Shown here: positions 42,215 through 51,023 of the stretch, one piece after another
How the letters are laid out: each line of letters opens with the position of its first letter
Position numbering within the stretch: the stretch's first letter is position 1
Origin: an uncultured Clostridium sp.
GTDB lineage: Bacteria; Bacillota; Clostridia; Clostridiales; Clostridiaceae
Length of the DNA stretch: 64,000 nt
Assembly (NCBI GenBank): GCA_900548455.1
Contig: URKQ01000004.1
Coordinates: forward strand, 122,481-186,480
Direction: 5' to 3'
Notes under the pieces: generated by a model
Databases searched by the model: none
Told to the model about the DNA's origin: nothing
What the model saw: the letters and a program-made list of their open reading frames with translations, nothing else
Translations under genes and position numbers: made by a program

Positions 42215-42272
42215 ATAGGAGAAATATGAATATAGATTCCTCCTATTATTATAGAAGGAGTGATATTAAATA

Positions 42273-42821
42273 ATGTTATTTGAAAATATAGAAACAGATA
42301 GATTAATTCTTAAAAATATATGTAGCGAAGATAGGGAGTTTATATTTAGCCAATTTTCGGATGATGTGGTTAATAGATATTTATTTGATGCAGATCCATT
42401 AACTGATATAAGTGGAGCAGATGAAATAATTGAATTTTATTTAGAGCCCGAACCTAGAATGCAGCATCGTTGGATTATGGTGAGAAAAATTGATGGAATA
42501 AAAATGGGCACATGTGGATTTCATTGTTGGGATCAGGAAGAAGGCAAAGTTGAAGTCGGATATGATTTGAAAGAGGAATTTTGGGGCAATGGATATATGC
42601 AAGAAGCCATGAAGGGTATTCTTAGTTTTGCAAAACATAAAATGAAAGTAAAAGAGATAAAGGCATGTATTTATGTTAATAATGAAAAATCAATTCGTCT
42701 TGTAGAAAATCTTGGATTTGTTTTAACGGGTATAAGTTATGAGATTTTAAATAGTAAAAAGTATTTGCACAATGTGTATGTACTATATTTCAGTCCTAAA
42801 AATGAATTTAACAGTATATAA
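42273..42821 (+). CDS. GNAT N-acetyltransferase (RimJ/RimL-like)
   Basis: 182 residues from ATG 42273 behind GAAGGAG. The N-terminus IETDRLILKNICSEDREFIF is the RimJ/RimL opening; motif A is VEVGYDLKEEFWGNGYMQEAM near 97-117, and CIYVNNEKSIRLVENLGF near 135 is the B motif. Such enzymes acetylate protein N-termini, amino acids or drugs. Likely a single-gene unit with a leader peptide upstream. Confidence 0.85.
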   Translation: MLFENIETDRLILKNICSEDREFIFSQFSDDVVNRYLFDADPLTDISGADEIIEFYLEPEPRMQHRWIMVRKIDGIKMGTCGFHCWDQEEGKVEVGYDLKEEFWGNGYMQEAMKGILSFAKHKMKVKEIKACIYVNNEKSIRLVENLGFVLTGISYEILNSKKYLHNVYVLYFSPKNEFNSI

Positions 42822-42886
42822 AGATGCTGGGTTTAAAATTTTATAAGCATAGGATTTTAGAAAGTTAATCAGAAATGGAGATAATT

Positions 42887-43426
42887 ATGGAGACAGATAG
42901 ATTAATAATAAGAAGGTTTTCTAAGGAAGATTGGAGAGATTTGTATGAATATCTTTCTCAGGAAGAGGTTGTTAAGTATGAGCCATATGAAGTTTTAAGT
43001 GAAGAAGGGGCTAAGGAAGAAGCTAATTATAGATCTCATGATGATGCTTTTTGGGCTGTATGTCTTAAAGATAACAATAAATTAATAGGTAATATTTATT
43101 TTGAACAACAAGATCCTAAAGAGTTTATGACTTGGGAAATTGGATATGTATTTAACCCTAAGTATTATGGTAAAGGTTATGCTACAGAGGCATGTAAGAG
43201 AATTATCCAGTATAGCTTTGAAGAGTGTGATGCCCATAGAATAATAGCAATGTGCAATCCAGAAAATATACCTTCATGGAAAGTGATGGAACGACTTAAT
43301 ATGAGAAGAGAAGGACATTTAAAAAAACAAGCTTTCTTCAAAGTGTCAAGTAAGGGTAAACCATTATGGCATGATAGCTATTTATATGCTATTTTAAAAG
43401 AAGAATTTTTTGAAAAATATAAATAG
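42887..43426 (+). CDS. GNAT N-acetyltransferase (RimJ/RimL-like)
   Basis: 179 residues from ATG 42887, 6 bases after GGAG; ATG 42875 overlaps that site and is not preferred. METDRLIIRRFSKEDW opening, WEIGYVFNPKYYGKGYATEAC near 85-105 as motif A, and CNPENIPSWKVMERLNM near 127. Similar in outline to the preceding acetyltransferase and to the one at 47474, but clearly diverged. Substrate unknown. Confidence 0.85.
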   Translation: METDRLIIRRFSKEDWRDLYEYLSQEEVVKYEPYEVLSEEGAKEEANYRSHDDAFWAVCLKDNNKLIGNIYFEQQDPKEFMTWEIGYVFNPKYYGKGYATEACKRIIQYSFEECDAHRIIAMCNPENIPSWKVMERLNMRREGHLKKQAFFKVSSKGKPLWHDSYLYAILKEEFFEKYK

Positions 43427-43492
43427 TAAGAAAATAATTAAGAAGCAAAGGCTAATTTATAGAAAAATATAAAGAAAGGAATATCATATATT

Positions 43493-43546
43493 ATGAAAAT
43501 AGGTTTTATAAATAATGAGTGTGTAAGGAGGGTTCACGCTATATAA
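43493..43546 (+). CDS. Possible 17-codon leader before a double-GNAT gene
   Basis: ATG 43493 with AAAGGA 12 bases upstream; reads MKIGFINNECVRRVHAI. Its 3' end lies in a hairpin formed by AGGGTT (43529-43534) and AACC..CCCT (43545-43554). Spacing is poor, so this is weaker than the leaders at 42182 and 51038. Confidence 0.22.
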   Translation: MKIGFINNECVRRVHAI

Positions 43547-43573
43547 CCATCCCTAGTTGATTGGAGGATTAAT

Positions 43574-44530
43574 ATGAAAATTTATGATTTTGAAAAGAAA
43601 CATATAAAGGAAGCAAAGTTAATTGCCATTTCCAACTATAAAGAAGAGTGTGAGTGTGTACCAATATTACCCTGTATAGAGATAGTTCCTGATTTGGATG
43701 AGTTTGCTGATAATAGATTAGGTGTTGTAGCTTATGAAGAAGAGAAAATGGTGGGATTTTTATGTTGCTACAATCCATGGCAAAATGCATTTGACTCAAG
43801 GGCCATAGGAACTTTTTCACCTATTCATGCACATGGCGCTGTAAAAGAAAATAGGAATTTGATATATAAAAGAATGTATCAAGCAGCAGCCGAAAAATGG
43901 GTGGATCACAAGATTACTTATCACGCAGTGGCTCTATATGCTCATGATGTTGAAGCAATAAATGCTATGTTTACTTACGGATTTGGACTTCGTTGTGTAG
44001 ATGCCATTAGGTCTATGGAGATTTTGAAATTTGGAAGCTGTGATGAAATTATATGTGAAGAAATCTCTAGGGGAGATGTATTACAGATAAGAGAGCTGCG
44101 TAAGATGTATTCAGATCATATGGGAAAAAGTCCTTGCTTTATGTATTCTACGCCAGAGAAGTTTGAAAATTGGTTAGCTGAGGCTGAGATGGAAGACACC
44201 AGAGTATTTATTGCCAGGAAAAGTGAAAAGCCAATTGCTTATCTTGAGGTTTCTAGCAGCGGTGAAAATTTTGCAACGGAAGCTACAGAAATGTGTAATA
44301 TATGTGGTACATTTTGTCTACCAGAATATCGTGGGCAGAACATTTATCAGAATTTGCTTAACTTCACTATATTAAAATTGCAACAAGAAGGATATAAAAT
44401 CTTAGGGGTTGAATTTGAAGGATTTAATCCAACAGGACAAGCTTTTTGGACCAAGTATTTTATGCCTTATACAAATAGTGTGGTGCGTAGAATTGATGAA
44501 TGTGCGTTAAATTTAGTAAATAATAAATAA
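43574..44530 (+). CDS. Double-domain GNAT acetyltransferase
   Basis: 318 residues from ATG 43574 behind TTGGAGG. The N-terminal half (YEEEKMVGFLCCYNPW, FSPIHAHGAVK) looks like a degenerate acetyltransferase; the second (about 170-318) has IAYLEVSSSGENF and FCLPEYRGQNIYQNLLNF near 258-275, a good motif A (R-G-Q-N-I). Bilobal GNATs of this kind include mycothiol synthase and antibiotic-modifying enzymes. Substrate unknown. Terminator follows at 44540. Confidence 0.75.
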   Translation: MKIYDFEKKHIKEAKLIAISNYKEECECVPILPCIEIVPDLDEFADNRLGVVAYEEEKMVGFLCCYNPWQNAFDSRAIGTFSPIHAHGAVKENRNLIYKRMYQAAAEKWVDHKITYHAVALYAHDVEAINAMFTYGFGLRCVDAIRSMEILKFGSCDEIICEEISRGDVLQIRELRKMYSDHMGKSPCFMYSTPEKFENWLAEAEMEDTRVFIARKSEKPIAYLEVSSSGENFATEATEMCNICGTFCLPEYRGQNIYQNLLNFTILKLQQEGYKILGVEFEGFNPTGQAFWTKYFMPYTNSVVRRIDECALNLVNNK

Positions 44531-44539
44531 AATGGTAAG

Positions 44540-44583
44540 TGAATACCGTATTATTCAATGCTGAGTATGCGGTATTCATTTAT
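44540..44583 (+). terminator. Terminator after the double-GNAT gene
   Basis: TGAATACCGTA pairs with TGCGGTATTCA around a long loop; TTTATTAG follows. Confidence 0.6.
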
Positions 44584-44630
44584 TAGCGAATGTTAAAACA
44601 TATTAGATAATAATTTATGTGAGGTGAAAA

Positions 44631-45482
44631 ATGGAAAGAGGTTTTAGACCATTTAAAGATAAAAATGAAGAGACTGCTGCAAAAGTAATTTTAGCAGCAA
44701 TTGACAAAGGAGAAAAAGACATATTTGAGAATAGTGAAGTAGTGAATAAGCAATGTTTATTCTATTCATATAAAGATATAATCGGTGTATATTGTAAGTA
44801 TTTATATGATGATGAGGTTCATATACAGATAGGTTTTAACAAAGATATGCCAAAAGAACTTACAAGTGAATTATTAAATTTAATTGTAAGTGCTCAGCGT
44901 GAAGTTAAGTGTGATATAGATATTTGGTATTCACCTAGGAATGGAAAATTGGAAAAGTTCTTGAATGATAATTTAAAATGGAAGAAGCAAGGTAGCAAAA
45001 CCTATGAAGTTACAGCAATTAACAATAGTTATAACAAAGTTCACTCGCGGCAGATAGATAATGTTACAATTATACCATTTCAAGAAAAATATATTATTGA
45101 TACATGTTCTATGTTAGATAAGTCATTAGCTCATACTTATGATGATCCAACCAAAGGAATATTTTTAAATAATAAAAATACTTATGCAAATCAGTGGGGA
45201 GAAAAAGGGAAAATTGGTGAGTGTTGCATTATGATTGAAAACGATATTGTTATTGGTGCATATATATTAAGTGGAGCAGAAATAGAAGTGATTGCAGTTT
45301 CAAGTGATAATCAAGGGAAAGGATTTGGGGGACAATTATTGAGACATGCCATCAACCATATTTTAAAATCACATAAAGAATTACCTTACTTATACTGCAA
45401 AAGTTATAATTCTAATGCTTTGAATTTTTATCAGCATGAAGGTATGGATATAACAGCATATTCTTCATATATAGTGTTGTAA
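44631..45482 (+). CDS. GNAT acetyltransferase with N-terminal GNAT-like domain
   Basis: 283 residues from ATG 44631 behind GTGAGGTG. The C-terminal domain (about 145-283) has IEVIAVSSDNQGKGFGGQLLRHAI near 222-245, a clear acetyl-CoA loop (Q-G-K-G-F-G), then YCKSYNSNALNFYQHEGM. The first 130 residues have the outline of a GNAT fold without the loop. Substrate unknown. It stands alone between a terminator and the P-loop kinase gene. Confidence 0.8.
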   Translation: MERGFRPFKDKNEETAAKVILAAIDKGEKDIFENSEVVNKQCLFYSYKDIIGVYCKYLYDDEVHIQIGFNKDMPKELTSELLNLIVSAQREVKCDIDIWYSPRNGKLEKFLNDNLKWKKQGSKTYEVTAINNSYNKVHSRQIDNVTIIPFQEKYIIDTCSMLDKSLAHTYDDPTKGIFLNNKNTYANQWGEKGKIGECCIMIENDIVIGAYILSGAEIEVIAVSSDNQGKGFGGQLLRHAINHILKSHKELPYLYCKSYNSNALNFYQHEGMDITAYSSYIVL

Positions 45483-45562
45483 ATATATATCCGTATATAA
45501 GAAAGAGTATTTTTATAGCTAGACTTTATATGTGGAAATAAAATTAGTAAAAGGGATGTGTA

Positions 45563-46129
45563 TTGGAGGATATAGAGAAGAGAATGAATATATTTAAATA
45601 TAATCGCATTATTATCGTTGGTAATAATGGTAGTGGGAAAAGTTTTTTAGCTAAACAATTATCTGTTATCACAGGTTTGCCACTTATTCATCTTGATGCT
45701 GAATTTTGGCTTCCAAATTGGGAAATGCCATCAGAGGAAGAATGGCTAAAGAAGAATATTGGATTTATTTCACGAGAAAAATGGATTATTGACGGAATGT
45801 GTAATCATGGCGGGACAATGGATTTACGATTTGAGGCTGCAGAATTAGTTATTTTTCTTGATATAAACCGCTTTACATGTCTTTCGAGTGTAATTAAAAG
45901 ACAAGGTAAAAAGCGAGCTGATACTGCAATGAATCATTATTATGACGAAAAATTTGACAAGAGATTTATTGGATTTTGCAAGGGAATACTTAATTTCAAT
46001 AAAACAAGAAAAATGAAGATAATAGGTTTACATAAAAAGTATATTGAAAAGACTTTTTTGGTTATTGACAGCAGAAAGAAAATGAATAAGTTATTAAATC
46101 AATGGAGAGATACTCAAAGGGAACTATAG
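45563..46129 (+). CDS. P-loop kinase of the FlaR/adenylate-kinase-like group
   Basis: 188 residues from TTG 45563 (ATG 45584 is the alternative). Walker A GNNGSGKSFLAKQL near residue 20, then LPLIHLDAEFWLPNW, the Asp-containing segment of the DNA-topology-modulation FlaR-type family, WIIDGMC and IFLDINRFTCL (Walker B-like). Related proteins are small-molecule or nucleotide kinases with unproven substrates; the link to DNA topology is historical. Alone between acetyltransferase genes. Confidence 0.75.
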   Translation: MEDIEKRMNIFKYNRIIIVGNNGSGKSFLAKQLSVITGLPLIHLDAEFWLPNWEMPSEEEWLKKNIGFISREKWIIDGMCNHGGTMDLRFEAAELVIFLDINRFTCLSSVIKRQGKKRADTAMNHYYDEKFDKRFIGFCKGILNFNKTRKMKIIGLHKKYIEKTFLVIDSRKKMNKLLNQWRDTQREL

Positions 46130-46223
46130 AGTTCCTTTTGAAAAAGCTGAACAAGGTAATATAGGGCTTTGTCTGCATCACTGTAAATACATACACAGCC
46201 TAATTTTAAAGGTGGAATTATAA

Positions 46224-46556
46224 ATGAATGAAGATGTGAAAAATTATATTGATAAATACTCTAGTGAAATAAAAGAACTATATATCAAATTGAGAACGTT
46301 AATTAACACCAGTGTTTCACAAAAAGTTGATGAAAAGTTGTGGGCGAAATTACCAAGTTATTATGTTGAAGAAAATTTTGTGCGGATTATTCCATTTAAA
46401 GATCATATCAATATTGAGGCAACAGAAGTGATTAAATATAAAAATGAACTAAATGGTTTTAAAGTTACTCCAAGGGGTATGCTGCAAATATATTTAAATC
46501 AAGATGTTCCGTTAGATGTATTAGAACAAATATTTAAAGAAACATTATTAAAATAA
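46224..46556 (+). CDS. DUF1801 domain protein
   Basis: 110 residues from ATG 46224 with AAAGGTGG upstream. The DUF1801 (YdhG-like) fold is suggested by VDEKLWAKLPSYYVEENFVRIIPFKDHINIEA near 36-65, the part where the family has W-x-x-P-x-Y and F-x-x-H. Function of the family is unknown. No coupling to a neighbour. Confidence 0.7.
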   Translation: MNEDVKNYIDKYSSEIKELYIKLRTLINTSVSQKVDEKLWAKLPSYYVEENFVRIIPFKDHINIEATEVIKYKNELNGFKVTPRGMLQIYLNQDVPLDVLEQIFKETLLK

Positions 46557-46637
46557 ATTTCTATATGACAAGGAGATTTTTAAAAATTATGTTAATTTGT
46601 ATCATGGAAATATTATTATGTAAAGGAAGAAATATCT

Positions 46638-47477
46638 ATGAGGATAATAGTGCTAGGGGCAAGTGGATATTTAGGAAAGACAATATACAGTAAGCTGAAA
46701 GAATATACTGATGATGAGATTTTGGGGACATGTTGTAAAAGTGATAATCAAGAGTTTTTAAAAATTAATGTATTAAATACACTAGATATAAAGAAGTTAC
46801 TATCATTAGAGCCAGATATAATTATATGGAGTATTATGGACCAAGAGCAAGAAAGCCTTTTATCAGAAATTGGTGTGAGAGAAATAGTTGAAAATATTTC
46901 TAACGATGTACGCTTTATTTATGTATCCACAACAGTTGGAAAAGGAAAGAATCAGACGGAAAGTATAATTCCAGTTAGAAGAGCGCCCAATGAATACTTA
47001 TTTCAATATATTAATGGGAAAATTCAAGGTGAAAGTATTGTTACAAAACATCTAAATCATGTGATTATAAGACCTGGCAGCATATACGGTTATGACTATG
47101 ACGGTAAAATGGATTGTAGAATGAAGGAACTTAAAGAACTTTCAAATAAATCTAAAGAATATGTAAGAACAGCAAATATGTATTCTAGTTTTGTTAATAT
47201 ACAAGATCTTGCAGATGCAATAGTTGAACTAACATATGGTAAATTTACAGGGATAATAAATATATCAGGAGAAAAACCAATAAGTTTTTATGATTTCAAT
47301 GTATATTTAGCAACGATTATGAACATTGAAGAAAGATTTATAATTCCTGATTATAGAGAAGAAGCAGTATATCATAATTTAAATAACGATAAACGAAAAC
47401 TTTTTTTAAATACTCCTATAAGAGATATTTCAATTTGTAAGTTAGATAAATGGAAATTGGACGAGGTGATACGATGA
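46638..47477 (+). CDS. NAD-dependent epimerase/RmlD-like sugar-nucleotide reductase
   Basis: 279 residues from ATG 46638 with AAAGGAAG upstream. Rossmann motif IIVLGASGYLGKTIYSKL at the N-terminus, PDIIIWSI (the RmlD-like third strand), FIYVSTTVGKG and the catalytic-type YLFQYINGKIQGE (Y-x3-K shifted) near 125, then VIIRPGSIYGYDYDG. Extended SDR fold. It ends in an ATGA overlap with the following GNAT gene, so the two are coupled. Substrate unknown. Confidence 0.8.
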   Translation: MRIIVLGASGYLGKTIYSKLKEYTDDEILGTCCKSDNQEFLKINVLNTLDIKKLLSLEPDIIIWSIMDQEQESLLSEIGVREIVENISNDVRFIYVSTTVGKGKNQTESIIPVRRAPNEYLFQYINGKIQGESIVTKHLNHVIIRPGSIYGYDYDGKMDCRMKELKELSNKSKEYVRTANMYSSFVNIQDLADAIVELTYGKFTGIINISGEKPISFYDFNVYLATIMNIEERFIIPDYREEAVYHNLNNDKRKLFLNTPIRDISICKLDKWKLDEVIR

Positions 47478-48016
47478 AAGATATTGGGACAAATCTAATT
47501 GAGACGGATAGATTGATTTTGAGAAGATTTGTTATATCAGATGCTGTGAAAGTTTATAATGGTTGGACATCTGATGAAAATACATCTAAATATGTAAGTT
47601 GGGATGCCCATAAGAATGTAGATGAAACAATGAAAGTAGTTTCAAATTGGATTAAAGAATATGAAAGTGATTCTTATAATTGGGTTGTTGAGATAAAAGA
47701 AACAAAAGAATTAATTGGGAATATTAGTGTGATTTCCGTTAGCAAAAAACATCATAATTGTGAAGTTGGGTATTGCTATGGATCTAAATATTGGAATAAG
47801 GGATTTGCCACAGAAGCATTAAAGGCTGTAATAAACTATATGTTAAACGAGTGTGAAATGCATATAGTTGAAGCAAAACATTATAGTACAAATCCAGCTA
47901 GTGGCAGAGTTATGGAAAAGGCTAAAATGATCAAGGAAGCTATATTAAAAGAACGACGCTATAATGAAACTGACAATTCATATATTGACCTAATTTGTTA
48001 TTACATTAAGAAATAA
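47474..48016 (+). CDS. GNAT N-acetyltransferase (RimJ/RimL-like)
   Basis: 180 residues from ATG 47474, whose ATG overlaps the TGA of the epimerase gene (ATGA) and follows GAGGTG. TNLIETDRLILRRF opening; motif A CEVGYCYGSKYWNKGFATEAL near 97-117; B motif STNPASGRVMEKAKM near 137. The coupling with an SDR is unusual among the GNAT genes here and could mean joint processing of one compound, e.g. an amino sugar, though this is inference. Confidence 0.85.
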   Translation: MKDIGTNLIETDRLILRRFVISDAVKVYNGWTSDENTSKYVSWDAHKNVDETMKVVSNWIKEYESDSYNWVVEIKETKELIGNISVISVSKKHHNCEVGYCYGSKYWNKGFATEALKAVINYMLNECEMHIVEAKHYSTNPASGRVMEKAKMIKEAILKERRYNETDNSYIDLICYYIKK

Positions 48017-48088
48017 AACTCAAATAGTGATTGATTAATTTATTTAAGGATAGATGTTGAAATTTGTTATATAAGGAGGACAATTAAG

Positions 48089-48883
48089 ATGATACGAACA
48101 TTAAATGAAAAAGATAACAGTGCTCTTATGAAATTAATCATGGATGAGCCTGAGTATAACCTTTATATACTTGGAGATGTGGAGAATTTTGGATATAGTA
48201 ATGATTTTCTTGAATTATTTGGAGAATTCGATGAACAAGGTGTTATGGGTGCTGTTTTAGTTCAATATTTTGGAATTTTTAATTTGTATGCAAAAGGTGA
48301 ATTTGATGTAAATGGATTTGCAAATATAATGAAAAATTATAAAGAGTTAAAAATGTTGGTTGGTAAAACGTCCTTGGTTTCAAGGTTTGAAGATACATCT
48401 TTAGGACTTAATAGGTCTGAACTTCATCATTTTGCAGTGCTAAAGGAGATAGAAACAGAATTTAATATAGATGAGAAAGTAATTGTAAAAAAGGCAACGA
48501 TGGAAGACATCGAAAGAATTGTGAATTTGAAAAGTAAGATTAGTGAATTTTCTGGTGGAAGTAATAATTTCAAGGAAATTCTTATGAATGATTTTAAAGC
48601 AGGAACAGCTCATGGATATTACATTGAAGTTGAAGGAAATATGGTATCCTATGCTCAAACATCTGCTGAGAATACTAAATCTGCAATGGTAGTAAGTGTT
48701 ATGACGGATAAGAAATGTAGAAAAAATGGATTAGCATCTGCATGTTTAAAGGTGCTGTGTGATGATCTAATTAATCAGGGTAAGACTCTTTGTTTATTTT
48801 ATAAGAATCCTGAAGCCGGTGCAATATATAGGAGGCTGGGGTTTAAAGACATAGGTTTGTGGAGTATGTATATAAAAAATTAG
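48089..48883 (+). CDS. GNAT acetyltransferase with extra N-terminal domain
   Basis: 264 residues from ATG 48089 behind AAGGAGGA. The first 130 residues (MIRTLNEKDNSALMKLI, YNLYILGDVENFGY) form a domain seen before a C-terminal GNAT in a group of Firmicutes proteins. The GNAT half has VVSVMTDKKCRKNGLASACL near 206-225 (acetyl-CoA loop with R-K-N-G-L-A) and FYKNPEAGAIYRRLGF near 242. Substrate unknown. Confidence 0.82.
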   Translation: MIRTLNEKDNSALMKLIMDEPEYNLYILGDVENFGYSNDFLELFGEFDEQGVMGAVLVQYFGIFNLYAKGEFDVNGFANIMKNYKELKMLVGKTSLVSRFEDTSLGLNRSELHHFAVLKEIETEFNIDEKVIVKKATMEDIERIVNLKSKISEFSGGSNNFKEILMNDFKAGTAHGYYIEVEGNMVSYAQTSAENTKSAMVVSVMTDKKCRKNGLASACLKVLCDDLINQGKTLCLFYKNPEAGAIYRRLGFKDIGLWSMYIKN

Positions 48884-48911
48884 GTTAAAGTTAAGGGGAG
48901 CGTGTTTATAG

Positions 48912-49556
48912 ATGATGGAGTTAAATAAAAGGTTTGAAGGAAAGAGAACATTATTTTTAAATTATGTAATAGATTTGCCTAATGATTATTATTTAAATTG
49001 TGATAAAAAGTTCCCTGTAATTTTGTTTTTACACGGTATTGGGGAACGAGGTAATGATGTGAATTTGGTGAAAAAATTTGGAATTCATAGATACATGAAA
49101 GATTTAGATATACCCTTTGTTGTTATTTCACCACAATGTCATGAGAATAACTTCTGGGACGTGCACTTTGTAGATATTGAATTACTTTTAAAAGAAATTG
49201 AAAAGGAATATAGAATTGATGTCAATAGAATTTGTTTAATAGGTACAAGCTTAGGAGCTTATGGAGCATGGAATTTTGCAATGCAAAGACCCAATATGTT
49301 TAAAACTATTGTTTCAATTGCAGGTGGTGCAATGTTACCTAAATATGCTAGTTCACTTAAACATATGTCTATATACATTGCTCATGGTGAAAAAGATAGA
49401 TCAGTTGATATAAGTGAAAGCCTTGTCATTGCAGATGCTTTAAAAAAGGAAGGTGCAGATGTTACCCTTGATATAGTTTCTGATTGTGGACATGAATTAT
49501 GTACAAAAATTTTTGAAAAAGAAGAACTATATAAGTGGATAATTTTAAATAATTAA
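48912..49556 (+). CDS. Alpha/beta hydrolase (dienelactone hydrolase/esterase-like)
   Basis: 214 residues from ATG 48912 (ATG 48915 also possible) with AAGGGGAG upstream. VILFLHGIGERG near 35-46 is the oxyanion loop; the nucleophile is in GTSLGAYGAW near 116 (G-x-S-x-G); the acid is in HGEKDRSVD near 160 and the His in DCGHELC near 196. No signal peptide. The HGxGERG motif is typical of the esterase/polyhydroxybutyrate-depolymerase-like group. Substrate unknown. Confidence 0.82.
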   Translation: MMELNKRFEGKRTLFLNYVIDLPNDYYLNCDKKFPVILFLHGIGERGNDVNLVKKFGIHRYMKDLDIPFVVISPQCHENNFWDVHFVDIELLLKEIEKEYRIDVNRICLIGTSLGAYGAWNFAMQRPNMFKTIVSIAGGAMLPKYASSLKHMSIYIAHGEKDRSVDISESLVIADALKKEGADVTLDIVSDCGHELCTKIFEKEELYKWIILNN

Positions 49557-49601
49557 AGTATTGCTGTAAACTATTTTAAATATAGAAAGTAGGTAGTACT
49601 A

Positions 49602-50990
49602 TTGGATATTGTAAATGAAAATTCATGGCGCAAAACCATAAGTAATATTACATGGGGACTTTTTTTTACGTCATTTACCTTTAATGTATTTAAGCTTCAA
49701 TATATTCTTCCTGTAATAGGAGTCTTGATGCTTTATAATGAATTTACAACTATAAGAAAAGAAAATAAATGGATAAACAATACATGGAAGTTAACTATTA
49801 TTATGATAACTATTAATTTTTCAGGTTTAATAAGTCTTGCTACACCATTTCATCTTAAACTAGAGAATAGCTTAATATATAGCATTATACTTTTAACTTT
49901 TCAAATTATTTTCCTTCTATCATTTCGTCTTGGACTGAAAGAAATTTTTGAAAAGTTAGATGTTAAGCCTGAAAGGGATCCTTTATTGTATATGGCAATT
50001 TGGAGAGTTATAGGTTTAATAGTTGGAAGAACAGACTATGCAAACTTTGGGCTTTTAACAATTCCCCTTACTATTTGGTATGTATATTTATTTAGATCAC
50101 TTTATAAATTTGGAGGTGATTTAGAAAAATTAAAATGTGACTTTAAGCCACATAAGTGTAGACTAAATAATAAGGTAGTTAATATTGTATACGGTGTTAG
50201 TTGCATTGTTGTGGTAGGTATCTGTTGTGTCGCTTCAAATCATTTAAACTTTGAGTCTGAAGAATATGTTAAACCTAGAGAATCAGAAGCACGTAATAAA
50301 CTTGTAGATATGGGGTTTCCTAAAGATATAATCGGGGATATAGAAGATAAAGATATAGCTATTTTAAAGGATGCCATAAATGTTGAAAGTATGAATGAAT
50401 TAATGATGTTTGATCCAGTAGAAGCAAAGACTTTTGAAGAATATAGAGCAAATGGGAATGAGCATAACCCAGGGAAGTACAATATAGATTCAACAACTAT
50501 ATTTGTTGAACTGCCAGAGGAAAGGCTTTATGCAATTGAATATTTCAAATGGGTTGGTGAAGGTAGTGTTCTTTGGCACGATGTTTTCAGCGTTAGTTCA
50601 TCAGTAGAATTGAAACTTAAAAACGCTAAATTATTTTATGAAAGAGATGACAAAAAATATGTAGCAGATGTACCACATTTAAAAAATGATATGGTCTTAG
50701 TTGACAGTATATCTGGGAATTCAAGTAATGCAATGATAATTGAAGGAGCTGTAAATTATCCTTTTAAATCATATAATCAAGGAGCATATATTTTTTATAG
50801 AATGGACAATCTTAAAAATAGGATGATTGTTGCCAACTTACTTAATTATACTCATGAAACGAATCCATTTACATTTCCTTATGTAGAGGGAAAATCCCAA
50901 ATGGGCGGAGGGCTTTTTGCATATGAAAATATGCATAAACAGCATTATGTAACGTATACTTTGAAAGCATATAAAGATAAATGTGATTAG
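49602..50990 (+). CDS. Membrane protein with C-terminal extracytoplasmic domain
   Basis: 462 residues from TTG 49602; ribosome-binding site weak (GAAAGTAGG). About five hydrophobic segments in residues 15-165, a sixth near 195-215 (VNIVYGVSCIVVVGICCVAS), then a soluble part of about 240 residues, probably outside. That part has a helical start rich in D/E and a beta-rich end (VELPEERLYAIEYFKWVGEG). I do not recognise the family. It is not coupled to its neighbours. Confidence 0.5.
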   Translation: MDIVNENSWRKTISNITWGLFFTSFTFNVFKLQYILPVIGVLMLYNEFTTIRKENKWINNTWKLTIIMITINFSGLISLATPFHLKLENSLIYSIILLTFQIIFLLSFRLGLKEIFEKLDVKPERDPLLYMAIWRVIGLIVGRTDYANFGLLTIPLTIWYVYLFRSLYKFGGDLEKLKCDFKPHKCRLNNKVVNIVYGVSCIVVVGICCVASNHLNFESEEYVKPRESEARNKLVDMGFPKDIIGDIEDKDIAILKDAINVESMNELMMFDPVEAKTFEEYRANGNEHNPGKYNIDSTTIFVELPEERLYAIEYFKWVGEGSVLWHDVFSVSSSVELKLKNAKLFYERDDKKYVADVPHLKNDMVLVDSISGNSSNAMIIEGAVNYPFKSYNQGAYIFYRMDNLKNRMIVANLLNYTHETNPFTFPYVEGKSQMGGGLFAYENMHKQHYVTYTLKAYKDKCD

Positions 50991-51023
50991 ATAATTTATA
51001 AAATATAATAAAAACAAATATTA

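Larger units (their letters stand above)
41780..42272. other. 493-bp intergenic region with short frames and hairpins
   Basis: Includes a 32-codon frame (41973-42071), a CGCTG-TTG-CAGCG hairpin (42073-42085), a 10-codon leader frame (42182-42214) and a hairpin (42214-42247). The first 190 bases show nothing I can name. Confidence 0.5.

Noticed and set aside
46589..46693. 34-codon frame overlapping the start of the SDR gene
   Set aside because: The AGGAGA lies 13 bases before its ATG and the frame runs into the SDR gene out of phase; probably chance.
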